Part shown: positions 36,069 through 44,351 of the stretch, one piece after another
Position numbering within the stretch: position 1 is the first letter of the stretch
Layout of the letters: every line of letters begins with the position of its first letter
NCBI RefSeq assembly: GCF_039534915.1
Contig: NZ_BAAAWE010000001.1
Coordinates: forward strand, 6,448,001 to 6,512,000
Direction of reading: 5' to 3'
Length of the DNA: 64,000 bases
Origin: Streptomyces roseofulvus
GTDB lineage: Bacteria > Actinomycetota > Actinomycetes > Streptomycetales > Streptomycetaceae
The notes under the pieces: generated by a model
What the model was told of the DNA's origin: nothing
Seen by the model: only the letters and a program-made list of their open reading frames with translations
The model's database searches: none
Position numbers and translations under genes: made by a program

Positions 36069-36512
36069 TCACCGTATCAGCCGCAGCTCCGGCTGCCCGT
36101 CCTGCGGGCGCTGCTCCGGGACCAGCGCGAACGCCTCGACCTCCATGAGCAGTTCGGGGCGCGTCAGCGCGTCCACCTGCACCGCCGAGCTCGCGGGCAG
36201 CGGCAGCCCGGCGAAGGCCGCGTCCCGCGCGTCCCGCAGGGCCGGGAGGTGGGCCACGTCGGTGAGGAAGTACGTCAGCTTCACCACGTCCCCGAAGTCC
36301 GCGCCGGCGGCGGCCAGGCAGCGCTCCAGGTTCGCGAAGACCTGCCGGGCCTGCGCGGCCGGGTCGCCCGCGCCCACCACGGCCCCCGCGGCGTCGAGCG
36401 CGATCTGTCCGGAGATCGCGACGAACCGGCCCGTGCCCCAGACGACGTGGCTGTACTGGGGGCTGGGCGCGACGCCCTCGGGAGCGGCGACGTGGGTCAG
36501 GTGGCTGGTCAT
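36069..36512 (-). CDS. RidA/YjgF-family protein (reactive imine/enamine deaminase)
   Basis: 147 residues from the ATG at 36512. YSHVVWGTGRFVAISGQIALDAAGAVVG near 19-46, QARQVFANLERCLAAAGADFGDVVKLTYFL near 56-85 and the C-terminal LLMEVEAFALVP near 125 are the family pattern. RidA proteins hydrolyse reactive enamines made by PLP enzymes; the usual catalytic Arg is at the position before PELL (TRPELLMEVE). It lies between a secreted hydrolase and the MFS gene. Confidence 0.88.
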   Translation of the reverse strand: MTSHLTHVAAPEGVAPSPQYSHVVWGTGRFVAISGQIALDAAGAVVGAGDPAAQARQVFANLERCLAAAGADFGDVVKLTYFLTDVAHLPALRDARDAAFAGLPLPASSAVQVDALTRPELLMEVEAFALVPEQRPQDGQPELRLIR

Positions 36513-36541
36513 GCCCCACATCCTCGCGCACGCCACTGACA

Positions 36542-36571
36542 ACGCCCGCGCCCAGGAGCGGGCGCGGGCGT
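36542..36571 (-). terminator. Terminator after the secreted hydrolase gene
   Basis: ACGCCCGCGCCC (36542-36553) pairs with GGGCGCGGGCGT (36560-36571), a perfect 12-bp stem with a 6-base loop, 22 bases after the hydrolase stop. Confidence 0.8.
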
Positions 36572-36593
36572 CAGAAGTGACGAGGACCACAGG

Positions 36594-38264
36594 TCAGCGC
36601 ACGTGCCCCAGGAGGCCGTGCAGGGTCGTCCCGGACCGCGGGACCCAGCCCGACGCCCTCTTGACGGCGGCCTTCCCGGTGGCGGACTTCTCCGTGACGG
36701 ACGCGTCCGTGGCCTGCTTCCCGGCCGTCTTCTTCTTCGAGGGGGCCGGGTCGGGCTTCGGCGCGGGGAGGGCGGCGCACACGGCGTCCACCTCGGCGCC
36801 GCCCTCGGCGCGCGGCACGGTGCCGGTGGCGAGGTAGGTGCTCAGGTGCTCGTCGAGGCAGTCGTTGCCGGCCAGCGTGACGCCGTGGTTCCCGCCGCCC
36901 TCCTCGACGACCAGGCTGGAGCCGCGGATCATCCGGTGCAGGGCGAGCCCGCCCTCGTACGGGGTGGCGGCGTCGTCGGTGGCCTGGAGGATGAGCACCG
37001 GCGGCAGCTGGTCGTTGCTGACGTCCGGCGGGGTGAGCGGCTCGACCGGCCAGAAGGCGCAGGGCGCGTTGTACCAGGCGTTGTTCCAGGTGGAGAAGGG
37101 CGCCTTGGCGTGGACCTCCCAGTTGTCCTTCCGCCAGACGTTCCAGTCCTTGGGCCAGGCGGCGTCCCGGCACTGGACGGCGGTGTAGACGGAGTAGCCG
37201 TTGTCGGCGGCGGAGTCGGCCTCCCCGTACCGCTCGTAGGCGGCCGTGAGCGGGGCCGGGTCCCGGTCGTTCACGTACGCCGAGAAGGCGCTCGCCAGCT
37301 TCGGCCAGTAGCCGTCGTAGTAGCCGCCGGGCAGGAAGGTGTCCTCCAGCTCGCCGGGGCCGACCTTGCCGCCCGCCGGGGAGTCGCGCAGCTCCTCGCG
37401 CATCCGGTACCAGGCGGCCTCGACGGCGGCCGGGTCGTCGCCCAGGCCGTACGCGGCGTCGTGCTTCGCCACCCAGGCCATGAAGGCCTTGTGGCGGGTG
37501 TCGAAGGCGTAGTCCTGCGCGATGTTGTCCTCGTACCAGACGCCGTTCGGGTTGACGACGGAGTCGAGCGCCATGCGCCCCACCCGCTCCGGGTACAGCC
37601 GGGCGTAGACCGCGCCCAGGTAGGTGCCGTACGAGTAGCCGAGGTAGTGCAGCCGTTCGGCGCCGAGCGCCTTCCGGATGAGGTCCAGGTCGCGGGCGGT
37701 GGAGACGGTGTCGATGTACGGGAGGACGTCGGCGTGCTTCTTGCCGCAGGCGGCGGCGAACGCCTGGGCGCGCTCCAGGGCGTTGCGTTCGGCGGCGGTG
37801 CCGCGCGGCACCGAGTCGGGGCGGACCGGGTCGAAGTGGCCGGGCCGGCAGTCGAGCGCGGGCTCGCTCTCGCCGACGCCGCGCGGGTCGAAGCCGATGA
37901 CGTCGTAGCGGGCGGCGACCTCGGCGGGCAGCGAGGCGGCGACGTAGCCGGCCATGGAGCGTCCGCTGCCGCCCGGTCCGCCGGGGTTGACCAGGAGGGG
38001 CCCCTCGGAGGTCTCGGCGGTGTGCGGGACGCGGGTCAGCGCGAGCGTGATGCTCCGGCCGGCGGGGTCGTGGTGGACCAGCGGCACCTTCAGGGTGGCG
38101 CACTGGAGCCGCGGGTACGCCTTCGTGGCGCAGCCGGTCCAGGAGAGGGAGGGGAGGGGGCGGGGGGCCGGGTCACCGGTGCCCGCGGCGGACGCGGGCA
38201 GGACGGTGACGGTCCCGGCGACCAGCGCCCCAGCGGCGATCAGCATTCCTGCGCGGGTGGTCAT
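36594..38264 (-). CDS. Secreted alpha/beta hydrolase, tripeptidyl-aminopeptidase (Tap/SlpD) type
   Basis: 556 residues from the ATG at 38264; a GTG at 38297 would add 11 residues. An N-terminal signal peptide (AGMLIAAGALVAGTVTVLPASA) predicts secretion. The hydrolase core has LLVNPGGPGGSG (oxyanion), the nucleophile elbow GYSYGTYLG near residue 210, an Asp in LQATDDAATPYEG and a His in GGGNHGVTL. The Cys-rich C-terminal domain (NDCLDEHLSTYL, VDAVC) and a Lys-rich tail match Streptomyces SlpD/SlpE peptidases that trim secreted-protein N-termini. Confidence 0.9.
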   Translation of the reverse strand: MTTRAGMLIAAGALVAGTVTVLPASAAGTGDPAPRPLPSLSWTGCATKAYPRLQCATLKVPLVHHDPAGRSITLALTRVPHTAETSEGPLLVNPGGPGGSGRSMAGYVAASLPAEVAARYDVIGFDPRGVGESEPALDCRPGHFDPVRPDSVPRGTAAERNALERAQAFAAACGKKHADVLPYIDTVSTARDLDLIRKALGAERLHYLGYSYGTYLGAVYARLYPERVGRMALDSVVNPNGVWYEDNIAQDYAFDTRHKAFMAWVAKHDAAYGLGDDPAAVEAAWYRMREELRDSPAGGKVGPGELEDTFLPGGYYDGYWPKLASAFSAYVNDRDPAPLTAAYERYGEADSAADNGYSVYTAVQCRDAAWPKDWNVWRKDNWEVHAKAPFSTWNNAWYNAPCAFWPVEPLTPPDVSNDQLPPVLILQATDDAATPYEGGLALHRMIRGSSLVVEEGGGNHGVTLAGNDCLDEHLSTYLATGTVPRAEGGAEVDAVCAALPAPKPDPAPSKKKTAGKQATDASVTEKSATGKAAVKRASGWVPRSGTTLHGLLGHVR

Positions 38265-38376
38265 GGAGCGTGGAGTGCCCCGCGTGGCGCGGGACACGAC
38301 CTGTTCCGCCGGTAATCGACCCGAACGGGGGGTGCGATGACGGCGTGTCAGGTGACCTCGCGGCGTGTCGGCGGGG

Positions 38377-39197
38377 TCAGAGCAGGGTGAGCTGTTCCGG
38401 GTCGCCGGTCGGCGGGGCGGGGGCCGGGCGCGGGAGGCGCCGGGGGGTCTCCCGGCGGGCCGGGCCGATGCCGAACTCGGCGGCCAGTTCGTGGACCTGG
38501 CGGGTGATCCGGCGCTGGTACCAGGTGGGCGCGTAGGCCCCGTCGGCGTACATCCGCTCGTACCGGCCGACCAGCCGGGGGTGGTGGCGGGCGAGCCAGC
38601 TCATGAACCACTCGCGGGCGCCGGGGCGCAGATGGAGGACGAGCGGGGTGACGGAGACGGCGCCGGCCTCGGCGATGGCGCGGACGGTGGCGCGCAGCTG
38701 CTCGGGGGAGTCGCCGAGGAAGGGGACGACGGGGGCCATGAGGACGCCGCAGCCGATGCCGTGCTCGCCGAGGGCGCGGACCACGTCGAGGCGGCGGTGC
38801 GGGGAGGGCGTGCCGGGCTCGATGGTGCGCCACAGCTCCTCGTCGGTGAAGCCGACCGAGACGGAGACGCCGACCTCGGTGACCTCGGCGGCCTGGGTGA
38901 GCAGCTCCAGGTCGCGCAGGATCAGGGTGCCCTTGGTGAGGATGGAGAAGGGGTTGGCCCGGTCGCGCAGCGCGGTGAGGATGCCGGGCATGAGCCGGTA
39001 CCGGCCCTCGGCCCGCTGGTAGCAGTCGACGTTGGTGCCCATGGCGATGTGGGCGCCCTGCCAGCGGCGGGAGGCGAGCTGCCGGGTGAGCAGCTCGGCG
39101 GCGTTGACCTTGACCACGATCTGGGAGTCGAAGCCGAGGCCGGTGTCCAGGTCGAGGTAGCTGTGGGTCTTGCGCGCGAAACAGTAGACGCACGCGT
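38377..39197 (-). pseudogene. 3' part of Rv2578c-type radical SAM gene, split by the mobile element
   Basis: This is the larger, C-terminal part (about 273 codons) of a radical SAM protein whose first 70 codons lie at 57712-57922. Reading from the core at 39197, it encodes A-C-V-Y-C-F-A-R-K-T-H-S-Y-L, i.e. the last two cysteines of CX3CX2C, then LDTGLGFDSQIVVKVNAAELL and the remaining TIM-barrel part to SEQ-like end GDPEQLTLL. No start codon remains for it in the native frame; the open frame continues into the element antisense to the integrase. Function in this strain is presumably lost while the element is integrated. Confidence 0.88.
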
Positions 39198-39213
39198 ACC
39201 GACACGGAGAGCT
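39190..39213. other. attL: core GCACGCGT plus inner arm
   Basis: The core (39190-39197) joins host sequence on its left with element sequence on its right. The arm CGGAGAGCT at 39205-39213 is the inverted counterpart of AGCTCTCCG at 57684-57692, as expected for the two half-sites of a serine-integrase attP. Confidence 0.85.
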
Positions 39214-39258
39214 CGGTATGCTCCTCCCCCTACTCAAGTAAACCGAGGGGGCCCGACC

Positions 39259-40659
39259 ATGACGAGGTTTCAGCGGGGCGCCACGTACGCCCGCCTGTCG
39301 AAGGCAGACGACGAAGACGGGGTCATCCGCCAGGCTGAAGACACGGATGCCCTCGCGCTCGCCCGGGGCATCCCCGTCCAGGGGAGGCGGTACGTCGACA
39401 ACGACATCTCCGCGACGAAGGGCAAGCACCGCCCCGATTACGAACGGCTCCTGACCTCCGTGCGCGCCGGCGAGGTCGACGTGGTCATCGTGTACATGCT
39501 CGGGCGGTTGTGGCGGAACCGCCGGGAGCGTGCCGAGGGCATCGAACTGTTCCGCGAACACGGGGTGTCGATCCTCACCGTCAAGGGCCCGGAGCTGGAC
39601 CTCACCACGGCGGCCGGCCGACTCCTCGCGGGGCTCCTAGGGGAGGTCGACACGTTCGAAGTTGACCAGCTCAGCGAGCGCGAGAAACGGGAGGCCCTTC
39701 AGCGCATCACCCGGGGTGACCCGCCGAGCGGACACCGTTGTTTCGGGTACAGCCTCTCGGGCTGGGAGGTCGTTACTGCTGAAGCGGCCGAGGTGCGCGC
39801 CGCGTTCGACGCGTTGTTGGCCGGGGCCAGCCTCTCCGGGATCGCCCGGGACCTGAACGAACGGGGCGTCCTGAACCGCAACGGGAGGCCGTGGCGGCAC
39901 AACGCGGTCCGGGTCATGCTCCTGAACGAGCGCTACGCCGGGCTGCGGGGGTACGAAGGTGCGATGTATCAAGGCCGGTGGCCGGCCCTGGTGTCGGAAG
40001 ACACCTGGCGCGCCGCCCGGCACATCCTCACGGACGAAGACCGGACCACCTCTCCCGGGAACGCCCGGGTGCACCTCCTCTCCTCGGTCGCCCTGTGCGG
40101 TATCTGCGACGACGGGAAGACCACGGTCACCTCGGGGTCACGCCTCATGACCAAGGGGAAGTCCGGCACGGTGTCGGTTTACCAGTGCAAGGAGCGGGGC
40201 AAGCACCTCGCCCGGACCTCCGCGCCCATCGACCTCCTGGTGGAGGAGTACGTCATAGCCCGGTTGAGCCGGCCGGACGCGGCCCTCCTCTTCGTGGATG
40301 AGGAGGCGCCCGACGCGGGGGAGCTGCGGAGTCAGGCCGTGGCGCTGCGGGGGCGCCTGAAGGCCCTGGCCGCCGAGTTCGCGGACGACGATGAGGGCGA
40401 CGTGATGGAGTTCCGCCTGGCCGTAAGGCGTCTGCGCGAGCGCCTGGCGGACGTTGAAAGCCGCATGACCCACCCGCAGCGTGCCCGCGTCCTGGGCCCT
40501 CTCGTAGGCGCCCAGGACGTCCGGGCGGCCTGGAGGGGGCTCTCTCTCGACAGGCGTCGGGCGGTGGTGGAGTTGCTGGCGGAGGTCACCATCCTGAAGG
40601 GCAAGCCGGGGCGCGCCCCGTGGGATCCCGAGACGGTACGGATCGTGCCCCGCGTCTGA
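39259..40659 (+). CDS. int: Large serine integrase
   Basis: 466 residues from the ATG at 39259. The resolvase domain has YARLSKADDED with nucleophile Ser14, then DNDISATKGKHRPDYERLL and GRLWRNRRERAEGIELF. The recombinase domain follows (about 160-255: RCFGYSLSGWEVV to GRPWRHNAVRVMLLNERYAG), then a zinc ribbon with Cys near ALCGICDDGK and YQCKERGKH, and a coiled coil (LRGRLKALAAEF, RRLRERLADVE), all parts of phiC31-type integrases. It is the first gene inside attL, transcribed inward, and catalyses the attP x attB event mapped here. Confidence 0.95.
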   Translation: MTRFQRGATYARLSKADDEDGVIRQAEDTDALALARGIPVQGRRYVDNDISATKGKHRPDYERLLTSVRAGEVDVVIVYMLGRLWRNRRERAEGIELFREHGVSILTVKGPELDLTTAAGRLLAGLLGEVDTFEVDQLSEREKREALQRITRGDPPSGHRCFGYSLSGWEVVTAEAAEVRAAFDALLAGASLSGIARDLNERGVLNRNGRPWRHNAVRVMLLNERYAGLRGYEGAMYQGRWPALVSEDTWRAARHILTDEDRTTSPGNARVHLLSSVALCGICDDGKTTVTSGSRLMTKGKSGTVSVYQCKERGKHLARTSAPIDLLVEEYVIARLSRPDAALLFVDEEAPDAGELRSQAVALRGRLKALAAEFADDDEGDVMEFRLAVRRLRERLADVESRMTHPQRARVLGPLVGAQDVRAAWRGLSLDRRRAVVELLAEVTILKGKPGRAPWDPETVRIVPRV

Positions 40660-40684
40660 CCTCGCCCTGACCCGAGACGGCGAA

Positions 40685-40716
40685 GAGCCCCCACGGCCGA
40701 CTTTCCGTGGGGGCTC
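40685..40716. terminator. Terminator between int and the convergent xis operon
   Basis: GAGCCCCCACGG (40685-40696) and CCGTGGGGGCTC (40705-40716) form a perfect 12-bp stem with an 8-base loop. Confidence 0.85.
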
Positions 40717-40773
40717 CTCTCGTTCACCCGCGAGCCAGGACTGGAGATGGGCCCTTGCTCGCGGGGGCCTGTG

Positions 40774-41424
40774 TCAGCCGACGGTGACGCCCTCCTCCGC
40801 CCCGTTCGCGGCCAGCCACGCGTCCGCGACGGTGACGAACTCCGCCCGGTCGTGGCGCTCCAGGGCGTGCACCAGCGGCGCCACGGGGCTCTCGTCCACG
40901 ACGTAGACCGAGCGCCAGGACCGGACACCGAGGGCCGCGAACTCCGCCGCACGGTCGTTCGTGCCCGCCCCGTACAGCGCCGGGCCGAGCTCGGGATCCT
41001 GGCCCTTCGCGGCCAGCGCCGAGCGGTAGGCGGAGGCGTGCGTGTTGTGCCGGTACCGCTCCCGCAGGGCGGCGGCGGAGCGCTGGTTCCCCTGGTCGAA
41101 GAAGAGCCCGCCGCCCGCGTAGATCTTCCGGACGAACGCCTCCACCGGGTCCTCCTCCACGCACCCGGCGGGCACCACGGGCGGGGCGTACCCGTGCCCC
41201 GGGGCGAGGGACGCGGGCACCGCCGGCGCCGCGTAGCGCGAGGCGAGCTCCTTCAGGTGGGCGAACACCTGGTCAGGGCGGGCGAAACGGCCCAGCCGCA
41301 GCTCCTCCGCGACCAGCGCGAGGAGGTCGGCGTCCGGACGCTCCACGGGCTTCAGGCTCGGCGGGACGACGCGGGAGCGGGGGGTCTTCGCGTAGGTCTT
41401 CGTCAGGGTGGTGCTCGCGGTCAT
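40774..41424 (-). CDS. Uncharacterised protein, third gene of the xis-like operon
   Basis: 216 residues. I do not recognise the family. The N-terminal 35 residues are basic (TYAKTPRSRVVPPSLKPVER); a helical middle has DADLLALVAEELRLGRFARP; the C-terminal half is mixed, with SWRSVYVVDESPVAPLVHAL and DRAEFVTVADAWLAANG. No catalytic motif stands out. Its start overlaps the stop of the preceding gene (ATGA), so it is made together with the 143-residue protein and the Xis-like protein. Any role in directionality of the integrase would be speculation. Confidence 0.65.
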   Translation of the reverse strand: MTASTTLTKTYAKTPRSRVVPPSLKPVERPDADLLALVAEELRLGRFARPDQVFAHLKELASRYAAPAVPASLAPGHGYAPPVVPAGCVEEDPVEAFVRKIYAGGGLFFDQGNQRSAAALRERYRHNTHASAYRSALAAKGQDPELGPALYGAGTNDRAAEFAALGVRSWRSVYVVDESPVAPLVHALERHDRAEFVTVADAWLAANGAEEGVTVG

Positions 41425-41852
41425 CGGGCAGTCCTCCGGATCGGTGCGGTCACGCGGGCGGGGGTGGCGGTCCTGCGGGCGTTGGCCGCCGCCTTCGGTC
41501 CGGGCGTGGTCGCGGCAGGGATCGCCGTCCCCAGGACCCGCAGGGCGGCCACGGCGTTGGCGCGCACCGGGGAGCCGAACGGCCGGCGGGCGCGCTCCTT
41601 CAGCTCGGCCTCCACGGCGGCCACCGTGCCGTGCCTGCCGAACGCGGCGGCCAGCTCCCGCACTCCGGCGGAGGCACGGGGCTTGGCGGCCATGGCGAGG
41701 ACGACGGGGCGCAGCATGGCCGCCTCCGTCGCGGCGGCCGAGGGGCGCACCCGGCGCTTCGTGGCGAGGGCGAGGGACGCGGGGTGCTGCGGCGCGAGGG
41801 CCGGGGCGGAGTGCTTCACGGGCACGGGGCGTGGCGGGTTCAGGCGGGCCAT
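41421..41852 (-). CDS. Basic uncharacterised protein, second gene of the xis-like operon
   Basis: 143 residues, strongly Ala/Arg/Pro-rich and basic. A predicted helical core (PSAAATEAAMLRPVVLAMAA, then GVRELAAAFGRHGTVAAVEA) is flanked by disordered tails, the last ending in ANARRTATPARVTAPIRRTAR-like repeats. Possibly nucleic-acid binding from charge alone. The gene starts three bases after the Xis-like gene ends and overlaps the following gene by four bases. Unknown function. Confidence 0.6.
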   Translation of the reverse strand: MARLNPPRPVPVKHSAPALAPQHPASLALATKRRVRPSAAATEAAMLRPVVLAMAAKPRASAGVRELAAAFGRHGTVAAVEAELKERARRPFGSPVRANAVAALRVLGTAIPAATTPGPKAAANARRTATPARVTAPIRRTAR

Positions 41853-41855
41853 GGG

Positions 41856-42059
41856 TCAGTCCTTCCGGAAGGCGGGGAGGTGCCGGCGGAGCGCAGGACG
41901 CCCGGCGATGTAGGCGGAGAGGTCGGACTCCCGGACCCGGGTCGTCCCGGCCACCTTCACCGCCGTGAGCGCGCCGTCCCTGATGAGCCGGTAGGCCGTG
42001 GTCCGCCCGACATGCAGCCGGTCCGCCGCCTGCGCGAGGGTCAGGAGTCGGTCATCCAT
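41856..42059 (-). CDS. Excisionase-like MerR-type helix-turn-helix protein
   Basis: 67 residues from the ATG at 42059; the longer frame lacks signals. LLTLAQAADRLHVGRTTAYR followed by LIRDGALTAVKVAGTTRVRE is the helix-turn-helix plus wing of the 'excisionase/DNA-binding HTH_17' family, used as Xis in AICEs. Such proteins normally bend DNA for tyrosine-recombinase excision, which fits the tyrosine recombinase at 43027 better than the serine integrase. It heads a three-gene operon divergent from the gene at 42137. Confidence 0.8.
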   Translation of the reverse strand: MDDRLLTLAQAADRLHVGRTTAYRLIRDGALTAVKVAGTTRVRESDLSAYIAGRPALRRHLPAFRKD

Positions 42060-42136
42060 GCCAGGATTGTTCCAGGCGTACCAACCCGTGCGCGAACGTG
42101 CGGAGTTGACCACCTTTGTAACGAGGGGAGCCCGCC

Positions 42137-42394
42137 ATGAAGGGACCCAGCCGCAGCCTGATAGCCAGGGCCGACCGCGTGGAGTGGGCACTGGCCCGGC
42201 GCGCCTCCGCGTCCGCCTCCGTGCCCGCGTCGGTGCGGCCGGCCGACCCGGAGTCCCTGGTCCTGGACGAGGCCGCGTCAGCCCAGGTCTACGAACTCGC
42301 CCACGCCCGCCGGTGCGTCCGTCTCCGGGGTGAGGACTGCGGGCGCTGCGACGCGGCGGAGGCCATCGGGGAGTACCCGGACGGTGCCGCGTGA
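42137..42394 (+). CDS. Small protein with Cys cluster, unknown
   Basis: 85 residues with GAGGGGAG as ribosome site. The C-terminal part has CVRLRGEDCGRCDAAEAIG, i.e. three closely spaced Cys (C-x7-C-x2-C) that may bind a metal. The next gene starts inside its stop codon (GTGA). Function unknown. Confidence 0.55.
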   Translation: MKGPSRSLIARADRVEWALARRASASASVPASVRPADPESLVLDEAASAQVYELAHARRCVRLRGEDCGRCDAAEAIGEYPDGAA

Positions 42395-42831
42395 GCGCCC
42401 CGGAGACTGCCTCAGAGGCTGACCGCAGCGTGGCCGACGCGGCCCTGACGGCGCTCGCCCTGGGCCGCCCCAGGAAGGACGTGGCCGCCCTCCTGCGGAT
42501 GTCCGCGAACCACGTCCACGACTACGCCCGCGAGCACCAGGCGGAGATCATGGCGCGCCGGGCGGAGATCCTGGGCGGGCTCCACGGGCGGGTCCTGGAC
42601 GCGGCAATGGAGGGCGCCGAACTCCTCCACCGGGCGGCCACGGCGGGGGACGTGCCCGCGTCCGAGCGGCTGACCCTGGCCCGCACCGGGGCCCTGGTCA
42701 TCGACACCGTGCTGAAGCTGAAGGCGGGCACCGACACGGACGCCCGGCTGGCCGCACTGGAGGCCAGGTACCCGGCGCTGCGCTCGGCGGCCGGTATGCC
42801 TGAAATCGGTAGTTCTGAGGGGTCTGGGTGA
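42391..42831 (+). CDS. Helix-turn-helix protein, terminase-small-subunit-like
   Basis: 146 residues from the GTG at 42391, coupled to the preceding gene. ALTALALGRPRKDVAALLRM then SANHVHDYAREHQAEIMARR near 18-55 looks like an HTH followed by a long helix, as in phage terminase small subunits or phBC6A51-type proteins; the second half is helical (LTLARTGALVIDTVLKLKAG). With no terminase large subunit in the element, a DNA-binding or regulatory role is more likely. A strong terminator follows. Confidence 0.6.
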   Translation: MSAPETASEADRSVADAALTALALGRPRKDVAALLRMSANHVHDYAREHQAEIMARRAEILGGLHGRVLDAAMEGAELLHRAATAGDVPASERLTLARTGALVIDTVLKLKAGTDTDARLAALEARYPALRSAAGMPEIGSSEGSG

Positions 42832-42870
42832 CCGCCCGACGCGTGGCGTCTCGGATGGCGTGACGCGGAA

Positions 42871-42904
42871 AGGGCCCGCACCCGGGTGACCGGGTGCGGG
42901 CCCT
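42871..42904 (+). terminator. Strong terminator
   Basis: A perfect 15-bp stem (42871-42885 with 42890-42904) with a GTGA tetraloop, 39 bases after the stop at 42831. Confidence 0.85.
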
Positions 42905-42917
42905 CCGCCGTGTGTAC

Positions 42918-43000
42918 GACGTAACGGAGTCGCCATATCCGGTCTCTATCAGGGGTGTTACCGCCGGTATCCTCGGATACGATTCAGTATCCGACGTAAC
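42918..43000. promoter_or_regulatory. Clustered repeats upstream of the tyrosine recombinase
   Basis: Within 83 bases: a perfect palindrome GTATCC-TC-GGATAC at 42967-42980, a further GTATCC at 42987-42992, two copies of CGACGTAAC at 42918-42926 and 42992-43000, and a GTTAC/GTAAC inverted pair at 42957-42961 and 42996-43000. Position directly before the recombinase start suggests an operator or a recombination site. Confidence 0.55.
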
Positions 43001-43026
43001 TCTGAGGCCCCTCCGGAGGCTCGAAA

Positions 43027-44076
43027 ATGACAGAAGTGACGGCCCTCGCGACCGCCGCCGGCGCCCTCGCGGCCACCGAACCGGACGCGGCCGAGGAGTT
43101 CCTGGCGTCCCTGGACCGCGCCGCCGCCGAGCACGTCCAGGCGGAGCGCCCCGCCAAGACCCGCGCCTCCTTCGCCCGGGACTGGGCGGTGTGGACGGAG
43201 TTCCTGGACTGGCTCGCGCGTCAGCCGGCCTCCCGGGGAGTCCGCGTCCCCGACACGTCCGTCCGCTCGGGGACGCTGGTCACCTTCGTCAACTACCTGG
43301 ACCAGGTCCGTCACGAAGCACCGAGCACCATGGGCCGCCGGATCACCGGGGTCACGGTGGAGGCGCGCGCCCGTGGCTGCACGGTGACGAAGACGGAGAC
43401 GGGGCCCGCTCGGGAGATCGTGCGCAGGTGGATGCGGGACCCGGTCCGCACCGCCCGGGGGCGGGGGCAGGCACCGGCGCTGACGCTCCCGGGGCTGCGG
43501 GTCATGGTGACCGCCGAGCGGGGCGCCCAGGTGCCCCTCCGGGCCGTCCTGCGCGACCGGGCCATGGCGCTGGTCTCGTTCTACGCGGCCATGCGCTCGG
43601 CGGAGACGGCGGCGCTCCGGGTCACCGACGTGGCGGTGGACCGCTCGGGGAACCTGGTCGTGGCCGTGCCCGCCGTGAAGGGCGGGGAGGGCCGCGTGGT
43701 GGGCATCGAACGGATGAAGGATCCGGCGGTCTGCCCGGTGCGCGCGTGGCTCGCGTACGTCCAGGCGGCGGACATCACCGCAGGCCCCGCGTTCCGGGCG
43801 GTCACCCGGGGCGGGCGCCTGAAGGGCGAGGCGGCCATGAGCCCCGACTCCGTCTCGCGGGCGCTGGTCCGCATGGGCGAGGACGCGGGGCTGGAGCACC
43901 GGGTGACGGGGCACTCCCTGCGCTCGGGGTTCGTCACCGAGGGCCGGCGGGCCGGGGTCCCGGCGGAGAAACTGCGCGACCAGACCGGACACGCCGCGTC
44001 GTCCCCGGTGTTCTGGGTCTACGTCCGCCGGGGCGAACTGTTCGAGGAGTCCGTGACGGGCCGGATGGAGGCGTAA
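43027..44076 (+). CDS. Tyrosine recombinase (phage-integrase family)
   Basis: 349 residues. An N-terminal SAM-like core-binding domain (residues about 35-130: RPAKTRASFARDWAVWTEFL) precedes the catalytic domain. Catalytic residues are visible: R190 in FYAAMRSAETAALRV, H296 and R299 in GHSLRSG, H322 in QTGHAASS and the nucleophile Y332 in FWVYVRRG; K218 is a likely lysine. All are intact, so it should be active. It is not at the element's ends, and the present ends bear serine-integrase features, so it may resolve multimers or be a relic integrase that worked with the Xis-like protein. Confidence 0.9.
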   Translation: MTEVTALATAAGALAATEPDAAEEFLASLDRAAAEHVQAERPAKTRASFARDWAVWTEFLDWLARQPASRGVRVPDTSVRSGTLVTFVNYLDQVRHEAPSTMGRRITGVTVEARARGCTVTKTETGPAREIVRRWMRDPVRTARGRGQAPALTLPGLRVMVTAERGAQVPLRAVLRDRAMALVSFYAAMRSAETAALRVTDVAVDRSGNLVVAVPAVKGGEGRVVGIERMKDPAVCPVRAWLAYVQAADITAGPAFRAVTRGGRLKGEAAMSPDSVSRALVRMGEDAGLEHRVTGHSLRSGFVTEGRRAGVPAEKLRDQTGHAASSPVFWVYVRRGELFEESVTGRMEA

Positions 44077-44139
44077 CCCCCGCTGTCCGACCGCCGTGCG
44101 AGACTCGGCGATGTGCGGTGCCTCCCTGGTCAGGGGGCC

Positions 44140-44177
44140 CGAGAGGCCCCCTCCAGGGACGCGGAGGGGGCCTCTCG
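44140..44177. terminator. Terminator after the tyrosine recombinase
   Basis: CGAGAGGCCCCCTCC (44140-44154) and GGAGGGGGCCTCTCG (44163-44177): perfect 15-bp stem, 8-base loop, 64 bases after the stop. Confidence 0.85.
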
Positions 44178-44351
44178 CCATTCCGGGGCGGACACGGCGC
44201 AGGCCCTCCCGGCATGGACGTGCGGGAGGGCCTGCGGGTCGCCACGGGGCGTGCCGGGCACCGGGGTCAGTCTGGCACCGCCGGCGCCCCGTGTCCGCCC
44301 CGTGGCATACGCCCGGTCCGCCCGGCGTTGACCAGGTGCGCCCCCATACCC

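Noticed and set aside
38377..39561. Radical SAM gene as a complete gene starting at 39561
   Set aside because: The N-terminal part of this open frame is antisense to the serine integrase and has no radical SAM features; the native 5' part is at 57.7-57.9 kb.
42894..44351. Long plus-strand frame upstream of the gene at 44352
   Set aside because: Overlaps the tyrosine recombinase in another frame and has no start signals.
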